The notes under the pieces are model-generated. The model saw only the letters and a list, made by a program, of their open reading frames with translations, was not told the origin of the DNA and ran no database searches. The position numbers and the translations under genes are program-made. A stretch of DNA of 64,000 bases from Gammaproteobacteria bacterium (GTDB taxonomy: Bacteria > Pseudomonadota > Gammaproteobacteria > Pseudomonadales > Alcanivoracaceae): contig JAGPVL010000033.1 of assembly GCA_018067045.1 (NCBI GenBank), forward strand, positions 62,001 through 126,000. The letters run 5' to 3'. The stretch's first letter is position 1, and every line of letters begins with the position of its first letter. This document shows positions 35,979 to 45,058 of this stretch, piece after piece.

Positions 35979-38048
35979 ATGAGTTACACACTAGATACTA
36001 TCAGGTTGTTGATTGCGCATGACTCGCAGGACGATGCTGAGCAATTGATGAATGCGCTGCGTAACGCGGGTAAGGCGACGCGGGCTGAACTGGCATTATC
36101 GGAAGACGATGTACTGAAGGCACTAAAGTCTGGTACGTGGGAGCTTATTCTGTGCCGCCCCGAGTTTGGCGGGACTAATTACCAAGCGGTGTTATCGCAC
36201 TTGCATCGACTCGGCAAAGCCGTGCCGTTAATGGTGTTGGTCGATGAGCTAGACGGCAAAGTGATGCGCGAGATTCTTGAAGCGGGCGCTCGTGGCGTTG
36301 CGCCGGTAAAAGATCGTGACCTGATGATGTTGTTGATTGATCGACAGGTTGAATATTTACGTTTACGTAAAGAGCTGCAGCACTCTCAGCTGGCGCTGCA
36401 TCAAGCCGAAAAGCGTTTGTCGACGCTGATGGATCAAAGTCGTGATGCAATCGCCTATGTTGTTGATGGCATGCATATTCATGCGAATGACGTTTACTTA
36501 GAAATGTTCGGTTATGAGACATCCGATGATCTTGCTGGTGTGCCGATCATGGACATGGTGTCTGCAGCTGATCATGAAAAGTTAAAGAAACTATTGCGTA
36601 GTCGTGCGCAAGATGAAAGCCAGACTCATGACCTTGAATGCAAAGGCGTCAATCTAGACGGTAAAGAGTTCGATGCATCGTTTGTGTTCTCCGCCTCCAC
36701 TTATGATGGCGAAGCGTGCACACAGATTGTTATTCGTGCGGCTCAGGTCGATGAAGGCGTGCTTGAACAAAAGCTGCATGAGATGAGCCAGATTGATCAG
36801 GTGACAGGCCTGTTTAATCGTAATTGGTTTATGGAAAAGGTTGATGATGCTCTCGCCGAAGCTGTGCGCAGTGGCCAGATGAGCACGGTATTGATTGTGC
36901 GGGTGGATGAATTTGAGCGCCACCAAACCGACATCGGTATTGATGGTGCGGATGAAATGCTTAAGCTGGTCGGCGAATATTTGGCGGCTAGCGCGGGTGA
37001 GGGTTCGCACCTCGCACGTATTAGCGGCGAAGATCTCGGCATACTAAAAAGCGTTGCTGATCTAGATGAAGCTAGCGATCTTGCCGAAGTGTTACGCGCA
37101 GGTATCGAGAAATTAATGCCGTTAGTAAGCTCGCGCACGCTGCATATTACGGCCAGTGTCGGCGTTTCTTTTGCCCAAGAAGATAGCCGTTCAAGCCAGT
37201 CTATTGTGACCAAGGCGTTAGAGTGCTGTAACAAGGCCAGCAGCGCCAAGGGTAATGCGATTGTTGTGTATAACCCTATGGATGACCTTGAGGCCGGCTC
37301 TGCTGAAGCAATTGCTTTAGTGTTAAAGCAGGCGCTAGAGAAAGGCGGGTTGCAGCTTCAGTATCAACCGATTATGGCCATGGCTGAGGAGAGCGGTACA
37401 CACTTCTTTGAAGTGTTCGTCCACTTGCCGCAGGAAGATGGCAGTGCGTTATCCCCGTCTCAATTTATTCCGGTGGCAGGCGAGTTAGGATTGGCGGGTA
37501 AGATCGACCGTTGGGTTATTCTGAACTCGATTAAGGCCGCTGCTGCGCTGGGCGAGTCTGTTCGCTTGCTGATTAATTTGAATGGTTATTCTCTTGAAGA
37601 TCCAGGCTTAGCCGAGTGGATTGCGAAAGCGTTGAAGGCGGCGAAAATCGGTCCGGCACAGGTTACGTTCCAGTTCCCCGAGTCGGACCTCACCAATTAT
37701 ATGTCCTTGGCCAAAACCTTTACCGACAAGCTGCATCAGTTGGGTTGTCGTTTGTCGGTGAATCGTTTTGGTGGCTCAATCGATCCGTTTAAATTGTTGG
37801 CACAGGTTAATGCGGACATGGTCAAGTTTGACGGGACATACACGCAGGATCTTGGCAATAAAGAGAGCAAAGAGAAATTTGCTGGACTGATTGGGCGAGC
37901 CAAAGAGTCGAATAAAGAAGTGTTAGTCGGCTTTGTCGAAAGCGCCAACCAAATGCAGGCGCTGTGGACGTTAACGGGCGTCGATTATTTGCAGGGCTAT
38001 TACCTGCAGCCGCCTTCAGCAACACTTCAGTTGTCTGAAGGCGAGTAA
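35979..38048 (+). CDS. fimX: FimX-type signalling protein (REC-PAS-degenerate GGDEF-degenerate EAL)
   Basis: A 689-residue c-di-GMP receptor that promotes type IV pilus assembly and twitching. Domains: REC-like (about 8-125), PAS (about 140-255), GGDEF (265-425) and EAL (430-680). The GGDEF signature is replaced by SGEDL and the EAL motif reads EVF, so neither cyclase nor phosphodiesterase activity is expected. Degenerate catalytic sites are also the hallmark of Pseudomonas FimX. Gene order with its partner upstream and serB downstream on the opposite strand supports the call. Its 3' end overlaps serB by 22 bp. Confidence 0.9.
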   Translation: MSYTLDTIRLLIAHDSQDDAEQLMNALRNAGKATRAELALSEDDVLKALKSGTWELILCRPEFGGTNYQAVLSHLHRLGKAVPLMVLVDELDGKVMREILEAGARGVAPVKDRDLMMLLIDRQVEYLRLRKELQHSQLALHQAEKRLSTLMDQSRDAIAYVVDGMHIHANDVYLEMFGYETSDDLAGVPIMDMVSAADHEKLKKLLRSRAQDESQTHDLECKGVNLDGKEFDASFVFSASTYDGEACTQIVIRAAQVDEGVLEQKLHEMSQIDQVTGLFNRNWFMEKVDDALAEAVRSGQMSTVLIVRVDEFERHQTDIGIDGADEMLKLVGEYLAASAGEGSHLARISGEDLGILKSVADLDEASDLAEVLRAGIEKLMPLVSSRTLHITASVGVSFAQEDSRSSQSIVTKALECCNKASSAKGNAIVVYNPMDDLEAGSAEAIALVLKQALEKGGLQLQYQPIMAMAEESGTHFFEVFVHLPQEDGSALSPSQFIPVAGELGLAGKIDRWVILNSIKAAAALGESVRLLINLNGYSLEDPGLAEWIAKALKAAKIGPAQVTFQFPESDLTNYMSLAKTFTDKLHQLGCRLSVNRFGGSIDPFKLLAQVNADMVKFDGTYTQDLGNKESKEKFAGLIGRAKESNKEVLVGFVESANQMQALWTLTGVDYLQGYYLQPPSATLQLSEGE

Positions 38049-39280
38049 TCCGCAGCAATGAGCTCCGCCTGATCGCGATCTCGCACGCCCATCAGGTAGA
38101 GAATGCCGTCTAGACCCAAGGTAGAAATCGCCTGCTCGGCGGTTTCTTTCACTAGCGGTTTGGCGCGAAAGGCAATGCCAAGGCCAGCAATGCCGAGCAT
38201 CGGCAAATCATTGGCGCCGTCGCCGACGGCAATAACCTGTTCCAAACTAATACCTTCTTTTGCAGCGATCTCTCGCAGCAGTTCCGCTTTGCGTTCTCCG
38301 TTGACGATCTGACCAACAACCTTGCCCGTGACCTTGCCATTTTCGATGGCGAGTTCGTTGGCGTGAACGTGGTCAATGCCAAGACGCTTTTGTAGGTGGC
38401 GGCCAAACCACGTGAAGCCACCAGACAAAATAGCGGTGCGGTAGCCCAGCGCTTTCAGTGTGCTGATCAGGCGCTCAGCACCTTCGGTAAGCTGCAGGCG
38501 TTTATAGACATTTTCTAGGGCAGACTCATCCAGTCCTTTTAGCAATGCAACACGCTGCTTAAAGCTTTCATTAAAATCGAGTTCGCCGCGCATGGCGCGC
38601 TCGGTGATTTCGGCAACCTGTTCATGTACACCGGCTTCGCGTGCGAGCTCGTCAATCACTTCAGACTCGATCAGTGTTGAGTCCATGTCGAATACGACTA
38701 AGCGGCGATTGCGCCGGAAAGCGCTGTCTTTTTGGAAGGCGATATCGACATTGCCGTCATTGGCAATGCGCAGAAAGGCGATGCGCATGGCGTCGACGCT
38801 TTTTGGTTGGCCGCGCACGGAAATTTCGACACAGGCGCGGGCGTCATCATCACTGCCTTCGCCTTCAAGATGAACGCGGCCGGAAAGGCGGTTAATGGCG
38901 TCAATGTTGAGTGCGTTCTCAGCGACCACAGCGGTGACATCCGAGAGCTGTTGCGCCGTAATTTTGCGTGCTAACAGCGTAATGATGTAACGATCTTTGC
39001 CTTGCTCAGACACCCAGTCTTCATACTTGTCGTGATCGATCGGACGAAAGCGTACTGAAACGTTGAGTTTGTGCGCTTCAAAGAGCAGGTCTTTGAGTAC
39101 CGCGGAGGCTTCACTGTGTGGCGGCACTTCAACTAGCAGGCCGAGTGATAAGGTGTCATGAATGACGGCCTGACCCATATCGAGAATATTGAGTCGATAC
39201 TGGGCCAAGATTTGAGTAAAAGCGGCGGTTAAGCCGGGGCGGTCTCCACCGGATACTTGGATGAGAATAATTTCTCGCAC
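38027..39280 (-). CDS. serB: Phosphoserine phosphatase
   Basis: Last step of L-serine synthesis. The 417-residue protein is the long form with N-terminal tandem ACT-like domains (residues 1-190, starting IILIQVSGGDRPGLTAAF) and the HAD domain with nucleophile motif VVFDMDSTLIE (about residue 200), SGGFTWFGR and GDGANDLPML. The start is GTG at 39280, with GGAGAG 5 nt upstream. Convergent with fimX, overlapping by 22 bp; divergent from the YtjB/AhpA-like gene as in related genomes. Confidence 0.95.
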   Translation of the reverse strand: MREIILIQVSGGDRPGLTAAFTQILAQYRLNILDMGQAVIHDTLSLGLLVEVPPHSEASAVLKDLLFEAHKLNVSVRFRPIDHDKYEDWVSEQGKDRYIITLLARKITAQQLSDVTAVVAENALNIDAINRLSGRVHLEGEGSDDDARACVEISVRGQPKSVDAMRIAFLRIANDGNVDIAFQKDSAFRRNRRLVVFDMDSTLIESEVIDELAREAGVHEQVAEITERAMRGELDFNESFKQRVALLKGLDESALENVYKRLQLTEGAERLISTLKALGYRTAILSGGFTWFGRHLQKRLGIDHVHANELAIENGKVTGKVVGQIVNGERKAELLREIAAKEGISLEQVIAVGDGANDLPMLGIAGLGIAFRAKPLVKETAEQAISTLGLDGILYLMGVRDRDQAELIAADYSPSDN

Positions 39281-39489
39281 TCTAGCTCTCCACGTTAGGG
39301 CGGGGCTAGATTACCAGAGCATGGCGCGTGACGCATTGGATTCGATTGGGCTGTGGCGTGTTTGGGTAGGGCGCTGGTCAATTTCTTTGCTTCGGTCGCG
39401 CGTTAATCATTTGCCTCGTCATTCAACAAGTCATTCATCGGAGCTATTGCTGGGATATACTTGCCCCACGAGAACGGGAGAGATTTTGC

Positions 39490-40722
39490 ATGAAATGGGA
39501 TGAGTACCAGGTGCGACAATGGTTGCGGCGCGAGCATCAGCTGTTGCGTGAGCTGTCATTGATGTTGGTGGTGGCGCTGGTAGTGGGTGTGTACTTCCTT
39601 GAGCATGTGCATACGACGCTCGAGCATAGTCGTCGTCAGTCCGCGCAAGCACTAGCGCAGCACATAGCCGGTAGTTCCGCGGAGTATGTCGTCACCGGCA
39701 ATCTGGTAAGCCTTAACGTGATTGCAACGCATGCGGCGGCGTTAGAAACCGTGGAGCGAGTAGAGTTTCGCAGCGTGGCGGGTATCGTGTTGGCGAGTGC
39801 CGGCAGTGCGCGCAGTGAAACGGTGATTCCGGTAAGTCGGGCGGTGCGTTTAGAGGATCAAAGTGTCGCGGGGACAGTGGAATTATGGCCAAGCAATACC
39901 AGTGCTGCACAGGAAGAAAACTTAGAGAGCTGGTTTGTGCTTGTGGCGCTGTGTTTACTGGCGTTGCGTGTTGCCGGTGAAGCTATATGGCGGCGCTTAA
40001 AGATGGAGAGGGCGTCGCCGGAAGATGTTGAGGCGGATATGGTGCCGATTCTAACAATGTCGCAGACGCACGGGTCCCATGTGAATAGTGCAGCACGTAC
40101 CAATATTGGTGCTGGTACTGGTATTGATGGAAGCGGCGAAGCGGATGAAGAGCACGACACCGCGAAGGCCGTGTTGCGCATCAGTATTGTCAACTTTGAT
40201 CGTATGCAGGATCGTCTCACGGCGCAGTTACTTGATGAGATGGTGTCCGCCTACCGTGAGCCACTCGACGGCATTGCTCTGGTATATGGGGCGAAAATCG
40301 TTACGCCATTAGGGAAAGAATGCTTGTTGGCGTTTTATGGTGACAGAAAGGAAGCGTCTGCGTTTCAAGCTGTGTGTGCCGGCATGCTCTTTCGTGCGGT
40401 CACGCGTCGCGTTAGCGAGCAGCGAAAAAAACAGGGCCGCTCGGCGTTAGAGTTTAAAGTCTTGATTAGTAGTGACAGTGATGCGCGCACCAGTTGGGCG
40501 TTTTGTTTGGCGGGTGTGCCAGGGCGCGTACATATTCCTGAGGCGGAGCTGATTGGCATGGAGCTCGATACACGATTGCTGTATCAGGCGGAGCGCTGTA
40601 TTGAGGTGAGCAATGGTGAGTCGAGTGTTCGCTTGCAGCCGGTTGAGCAGCTCGCTCAGCGCTATCAAAAATTGATTGCCGGACAGGTCGAGTCATTGCT
40701 GGCGGACGGTGTGCGGGCATGA
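39490..40722 (+). CDS. AhpA/YtjB-like membrane protein with degenerate nucleotide-cyclase-like domain
   Basis: A 410-residue inner-membrane protein. N-terminal TM helix (about 18-36), a periplasmic PAS-like region (about 40-140; QSAQALAQHIAGSSAEYVV, VELWPSN) and a second TM (about 145-165), a layout similar to E. coli Smp/YtjB, whose gene also neighbours serB. The C-terminal half (about 215-390) resembles a class III cyclase fold: IVNFDRMQDRLTAQLLDEM keeps the first metal Asp, but the second is replaced (TPLGKECLLAFYG). So catalysis is unlikely. Function unknown; membrane-linked sensing is inferred. Confidence 0.65.
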   Translation: MKWDEYQVRQWLRREHQLLRELSLMLVVALVVGVYFLEHVHTTLEHSRRQSAQALAQHIAGSSAEYVVTGNLVSLNVIATHAAALETVERVEFRSVAGIVLASAGSARSETVIPVSRAVRLEDQSVAGTVELWPSNTSAAQEENLESWFVLVALCLLALRVAGEAIWRRLKMERASPEDVEADMVPILTMSQTHGSHVNSAARTNIGAGTGIDGSGEADEEHDTAKAVLRISIVNFDRMQDRLTAQLLDEMVSAYREPLDGIALVYGAKIVTPLGKECLLAFYGDRKEASAFQAVCAGMLFRAVTRRVSEQRKKQGRSALEFKVLISSDSDARTSWAFCLAGVPGRVHIPEAELIGMELDTRLLYQAERCIEVSNGESSVRLQPVEQLAQRYQKLIAGQVESLLADGVRA

Positions 40723-40796
40723 GTTAAATGTTCTGGGAACTGTTTTGTTAAGTGTGAATGATGAGCTTTATTGAGAACGCCACTTAAGCGTCGTTG

Positions 40797-40835
40797 AAAA
40801 GGCCGCCGAACTGAATCGTTCGGCGGCCTTTTTTT
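40797..40835. terminator. Bidirectional terminator after the YtjB-like gene
   Basis: GGCCGCCGAAC (40801-40811), loop TGAATC and GTTCGGCGGCC (40818-40828) are flanked by AAAA and TTTTTTT. It serves the plus-strand membrane gene and the convergent psd gene. Confidence 0.93.
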
Positions 40836-40852
40836 GAGCTTATGGCTTTGAA

Positions 40853-41728
40853 TTATGTATTGGTTGCTTTGAAAGTTCCCATTTTCTCGCCCATGCGTAC
40901 CGGCGTGTCGGAGTCGAGTGCGGCAGAAAATTCCACGCTGTTCTCCGGAAATAACATAATCGCGGTTGAACCGAGATAAAAACGGCCGAGTTCGTCGCCT
41001 TTGTTTAAGACAATGGGAGCTTGCTGCTGGGCGTAGTTGATTCGCTGTACCGTGCGTGAAAGCGGTGTTACGGGGCCGGAAAAAACGGTTTCAATACCGG
41101 CGACAATCATCGCGCCGACCAGAATTACCGCCATTGGGCCTTGCTCAGTATCAAAGACGCAAACGGCGCGCTCATTACGTGCAAACAAATCGGCGATTTC
41201 GCGCGTAGTGGCCTGATTAACCGAAAAAAGACGGCCGGGCACATAGATCATTTCTCGCAATGTGCCGGTGAATGGCATATGCACACGATGATAATCTTTC
41301 GGTGAAAGGTAGACAGTTGCGAAATGACCATTGATAAATTCCGCGGTGAGTGCGCTGTCGCCACCGACCAGTTCGTACAGCGAGAAATGGCGTCCTTTGG
41401 CTTGCAGTACGTCAGAGCCGTGAATTGGGCCGAGTTGGCTGATCGCGCCGTCGGCGGGGGAGACGATGGCATTTTCTTCGCCATCAATGGGACGCGCTTC
41501 TGGTTGTAGTGCGCGGGTAAAGAAAGCGTTAAAGCTGGGGTAAGCCAGCGGGTCTTGTTCTTGTGCTTCAGCCATATTGATGTCGAAGTTTTTCAAAAAC
41601 CCTTTAATAAAAGTGTTTTTCACAAAGCCCACTTCGCTGCGAGCAATATAGCCAATAAGGCGTGAAAGCAGGTGGTGTGGCAGAACAAGCTGCAGTAGCG
41701 CGAAGAGTTTCTCAAAAATGACGGTCAC
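40853..41728 (-). CDS. psd: Phosphatidylserine decarboxylase proenzyme
   Basis: Makes phosphatidylethanolamine at the inner membrane. The 291-residue proenzyme has the self-cleavage site LGST (in RFYLGSTAIMLFPEN), whose Ser becomes the pyruvoyl group. It also has the motif FSPADGAIS-like VSPADGAISQLG and the histidine motifs SPKDYHRVHMPF. The start is GTG at 41728, with AAGGAA 6 nt upstream. Its position next to rhdA matches Pseudomonas. Confidence 0.95.
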   Translation of the reverse strand: MTVIFEKLFALLQLVLPHHLLSRLIGYIARSEVGFVKNTFIKGFLKNFDINMAEAQEQDPLAYPSFNAFFTRALQPEARPIDGEENAIVSPADGAISQLGPIHGSDVLQAKGRHFSLYELVGGDSALTAEFINGHFATVYLSPKDYHRVHMPFTGTLREMIYVPGRLFSVNQATTREIADLFARNERAVCVFDTEQGPMAVILVGAMIVAGIETVFSGPVTPLSRTVQRINYAQQQAPIVLNKGDELGRFYLGSTAIMLFPENSVEFSAALDSDTPVRMGEKMGTFKATNT

Positions 41729-41866
41729 AAAGATTCCTTACAGTTTGGTGTGAGCTAAAAAAACGGCCAAAAAATGTCGGCAACAATTTTATAAACGATA
41801 TTGGCCAGTAAAGATGGGCCGATAAAAAATTAACGAAAGAATGTTGAACTTAAAGGCTGAGGCCCA

Positions 41867-42691
41867 TCATTTTAGGTCCTTCTCGACGGGCGTGTCGGGG
41901 TGATTTCCCCACTCCGACCACGAGCCCGCATAGGCGCGGATATTGAGTCCCAGCACTTTACCGACTAGCCAAGAGAAACTGGAGCGGTGATGGGTCTGGC
42001 AGTGGGTAATGATTTCCTTGTCTGCACTTAAGCCAAGTTCCGCCATTTCTTTGCGCAGGTCGTCTAAAGGACGCACCCGCAAATGACGGCCGCGGTCCAT
42101 AGCCTCGGTCCACTCGTAGTGAATGGCGCCTGGGATGTGGCCGCTTTTTTGCGCATAGGCGCGTAGGCCATCAAATTCTTCTTCGGAGCGTGAATCCCAG
42201 ATCGCAACACTAGGTTCTTGATAGCGCTTGAGTACTTCTTCCAAGGTCACATTGGTGACAGGGTTGATATCCGTTACCTGATAGTCAGATGGCTGCGTGT
42301 TGTTGGCGTCTGCTTCGGTCGGTAGGCCTTCAGCAAGCCATGCATGAATGCCGCCATCGAGATAGGCGTAATGAGGATGGCCGATGGCGTCGAGCGTCCA
42401 CAGTAGCCGACCTGCCCAGCCGCCGCCCTCGTCATCATAGGCAACCACGCGGGTGCTGGCCTTTAGGCCGAGATCGGAGAAAAGTGCCGATAAGGTGTCG
42501 ATGTCGGGCAATAGTCCGGGAGCGGGCTGGGTGCCGCGCAGCAAGCGCTTGAAATCAAGATGTACCGCACCAGGAACATGAGCCTGCTCGTACACTTGGC
42601 TCTTACCGAGATCGAGAATGAGCAGGTCTTTGTCGCCCAATTGAGCGGCAAGGTCTTGTGGGGCAAGTAAAAGTGGTAGTTCCGAAGTCAT
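41867..42691 (-). CDS. rhdA: Thiosulfate/3-mercaptopyruvate sulfurtransferase (tandem rhodanese)
   Basis: Transfers sulfane sulfur from thiosulfate to cyanide or other thiophiles in the cytoplasm. The 274-residue protein has two rhodanese domains (about 6-125 and 150-265). Only the second carries the active Cys, in ITHCQTHHRSS (Cys231), the loop type of Azotobacter RhdA (CQTHHRS). The first domain holds Asp in the equivalent site (VAYDDEGG). Other motifs: AHVPGAVHLDF and GHIPGAIHYEW. Lies between psd and rsgA on the same strand. Confidence 0.92.
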   Translation of the reverse strand: MTSELPLLLAPQDLAAQLGDKDLLILDLGKSQVYEQAHVPGAVHLDFKRLLRGTQPAPGLLPDIDTLSALFSDLGLKASTRVVAYDDEGGGWAGRLLWTLDAIGHPHYAYLDGGIHAWLAEGLPTEADANNTQPSDYQVTDINPVTNVTLEEVLKRYQEPSVAIWDSRSEEEFDGLRAYAQKSGHIPGAIHYEWTEAMDRGRHLRVRPLDDLRKEMAELGLSADKEIITHCQTHHRSSFSWLVGKVLGLNIRAYAGSWSEWGNHPDTPVEKDLK

Positions 42692-42802
42692 GGGAGCTCA
42701 GCGCGGCTTGGGGATGATCAGAATTGTAATGCAGAGCGGCGACGGGCGACAGGTTCGCGGCGTGTGAATTGCCGCAAACCTAAGGGGTTATTCAGGGGCG
42801 CC

Positions 42803-43834
42803 TTAGTAGCGCGCCCTCGACTCTTCGTCCAAGGTTTCGGCAATCTTGAAGAAGTTCTCCAGTCGCTCGCTGCTAATTGCGCCGCTTTCCGCGGCTGCGG
42901 TGAGGGCGCAGCCCGGCTCGTGGCGGTGGGAGCAGTTTCTAAACCGGCAGCGGCCAGCCAGGGGGGCTAGATCGGTATAGCCGCTGAGCAATTCTTCTTC
43001 ACCGATGTGCCAGAGGCCAAATTCGCGCACGCCGGGCGAATCAATCAGTTCGCCGCCGCCGGGAAAGGCGATCAACTGACTGCTGACGGTGGTGTGCTGG
43101 CCGAGGCCGGAGTTGGTGGAAAGATCGCCAATGGCGAGGGCGTCGGCTTCGGGCATCAAGGCATTGATCAGGGATGATTTGCCGACGCCGGACTGGCCAA
43201 CAAATACGGAGGTTTTGCCTTGTAGCGCAGTACGTAGGGCATCTAGGCCATCGTTGGTGGTGGCTGATGCGCGCAGGCAGCGATAGCCGAGTTTGAGGTA
43301 GAGCGCTTGTAGTGCATCAACGTGTTCGGCATTGCTGTCGTCGATGAGGTCGGACTTATTGAGCACGAGTACGGGTTCAATGGCTGACAGCTCCGCCGCG
43401 ACAAGATAGCGGTCAAGCAACTGCGATGAGGGCGTCGGCAGGGGCGCAAAGGTAATCAGCATTTGCTCAATATTGGCGGCTACGGGCTTGAGGTTGCCGT
43501 ACGGGTCTGGGCGTTTGAGCACAGTGGTACGCGGCTCAATGGCGGAGACCACTCCCACGCCAGCGCTGGCGGGCGGTTGAAAAATGACGCGATCGCCGAC
43601 CACCAATTGCTCAAGGGTGGCGCGAAAATGGCAACGAATGCGTTCATTGTTTTGGTTTTCGACGACGACTTGCTGGCCGAAATGGGTGACGACGCGTCCT
43701 CGTTGTTCGCTGCCGAGTTGGCTCGCGCCGGGCAGATCATCGCCTGCGGCTTTGCGTTGCACGCGGTTGACGCGCTCTTGCTGGATCTTGTCGATGCGCC
43801 ACTGTTGGCGGCGATTCAGTTTGCGTTTTGTCAT
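42803..43834 (-). CDS. rsgA: Ribosome small-subunit-dependent GTPase A
   Basis: Late 30S assembly GTPase. The 343-residue protein has an N-terminal OB domain and the circularly permuted GTPase order: NKSD (G4), then GQSGVGKSSL (G1), GQHTTVSS and DSPGVREF (G3). A C-terminal zinc-binding region with CRFRNCSHRHEPGC follows. The start ATG 43834 (MTKRKLNRRQQWRI) is the family N-terminus; the frame is open 16 codons further. Neighbours psd/rhdA and orn are the usual ones. Confidence 0.95.
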   Translation of the reverse strand: MTKRKLNRRQQWRIDKIQQERVNRVQRKAAGDDLPGASQLGSEQRGRVVTHFGQQVVVENQNNERIRCHFRATLEQLVVGDRVIFQPPASAGVGVVSAIEPRTTVLKRPDPYGNLKPVAANIEQMLITFAPLPTPSSQLLDRYLVAAELSAIEPVLVLNKSDLIDDSNAEHVDALQALYLKLGYRCLRASATTNDGLDALRTALQGKTSVFVGQSGVGKSSLINALMPEADALAIGDLSTNSGLGQHTTVSSQLIAFPGGGELIDSPGVREFGLWHIGEEELLSGYTDLAPLAGRCRFRNCSHRHEPGCALTAAAESGAISSERLENFFKIAETLDEESRARY

Positions 43835-44077
43835 GGTCCGTCCTGATAAGCAGGCAACATAGCCCTGCCGAGCGAGCGACACAACCTTGATGAGCCGCAG
43901 ATGGCCCTTTTATTACATGGGTTATCGGTTAACAGGCTTCTGACTAAGCGGCTTTCAGGGTACATTGTTGCTGTTTAGCGGGCAGCGCCTGCTCAACAGC
44001 CGGGATGAATAGAGTCGCACTGGCAGCGTACTCTGCCGCGTCGGCAAGCGCGGCATCAATCTGTACGGGAGAAGGTG

Positions 44078-44935
44078 ATGGGCGCAGACGCTCTGAAGGG
44101 CAAAACAATCGTCATTACCGGCGCCAACAGTGGTATTGGGTTGGTGGCGGCGGCATCACTGGCGGGCATGGGCGGCCATATTGTGTTGGCGTGCCGGCGC
44201 CAAGAGGCAGCCGAACAGGCGATGCGGGAAATCCGACAAAGCTGCGCCAATGCATCACTGGAATTTGTGCCACTCGATTTGGCATCACTTGATTCGGTGC
44301 GTAGCGCGGCACAGCAAATTAACATGCGCCATGATCGGATTGACGTGCTAATTAACAATGCCGGCATTGCCAATGTTCGCCGTGAACAGAGCGAAGATGG
44401 CTTTGAGATGACTTTTGCGGTGAATCACCTCGGCCCTTTTTTATTAACGAATTTGTTGTTGCCCAGCCTGAAGCTTGGTCGTGGGCGTATTATTAACGTT
44501 GCATCCGGTGCGCATAAAGCTGGAAAGATGCATTGGCAAGACCTGCAATTGCAGAAACGCTACTTTGTGATAACGGCGTACGCTCAGTCAAAACTCGCCA
44601 ATATTCTTTTTACCCGGGCGCTAGCGAAGCGCTGTGCGGGGATGAGTATTCACGTCAATTGCTTACACCCTGGTGGTGTGGCAACCAATATTTGGCCTGA
44701 TGGTAACTGGTTTCAGCGTTGCTTCAGCGCATTGCTCAAGAGATTCCTGATTACGCCCGAGGAAGGCGCCCGTACGACCATTTGGTTAGCGTCGGGTGAG
44801 GCTGGCGGACGTGCAACAGGCAAGTATTTTGTTCGCTGCAGAGAACGTGCGCCGAGTAGTGCGGCGTCTGATGATGCGGCGGCCGAAAAGCTGTGGGCGT
44901 TGTCGGAACAGTTGACTGGTTTAACATCAAGATAA
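44078..44935 (+). CDS. Short-chain dehydrogenase/reductase (retinol-dehydrogenase-like)
   Basis: A 285-residue Rossmann oxidoreductase. The cofactor motif ITGANSGIGLVAAASL sits near the N-terminus, ACRR follows (arginines suggest NADP preference), then NNAG in VLINNAGIAN, Ser in NVASGAHKAG and the catalytic YAQSK. It looks like the RDH/WW-domain oxidoreductase branch. The substrate is unknown. Start ATG 44078 has GGAG 6 nt upstream. This gene is an extra between rsgA and orn, which are usually adjacent. Confidence 0.88.
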   Translation: MGADALKGKTIVITGANSGIGLVAAASLAGMGGHIVLACRRQEAAEQAMREIRQSCANASLEFVPLDLASLDSVRSAAQQINMRHDRIDVLINNAGIANVRREQSEDGFEMTFAVNHLGPFLLTNLLLPSLKLGRGRIINVASGAHKAGKMHWQDLQLQKRYFVITAYAQSKLANILFTRALAKRCAGMSIHVNCLHPGGVATNIWPDGNWFQRCFSALLKRFLITPEEGARTTIWLASGEAGGRATGKYFVRCRERAPSSAASDDAAAEKLWALSEQLTGLTSR

Positions 44936-44943
44936 AATGCTTT

Positions 44944-44970
44944 GCCTGCAGGGCTGGCTCCTACGAAGGG
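44944..44970 (-). repeat. REP-like palindromic element (single copy)
   Basis: On the minus strand this reads CGTAGGAGCCAGCCCTGCAG followed by GC, matching the core of Pseudomonas-type REP sequences (GTAGGAGCCAGC...), with GCCAGC and GCAGGC able to pair around one A:A mismatch. No second copy was seen in the window. It lies just beyond the SDR stop. Confidence 0.45.
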
Positions 44971-45058
44971 CGATAAAACCGTGCGGCGCATAAAACAGTA
45001 AGTCGCTTCGTGTTATTCTTACCCTCTTTTTCGCTCAACATTCTAAAGAAGGCGGAAT

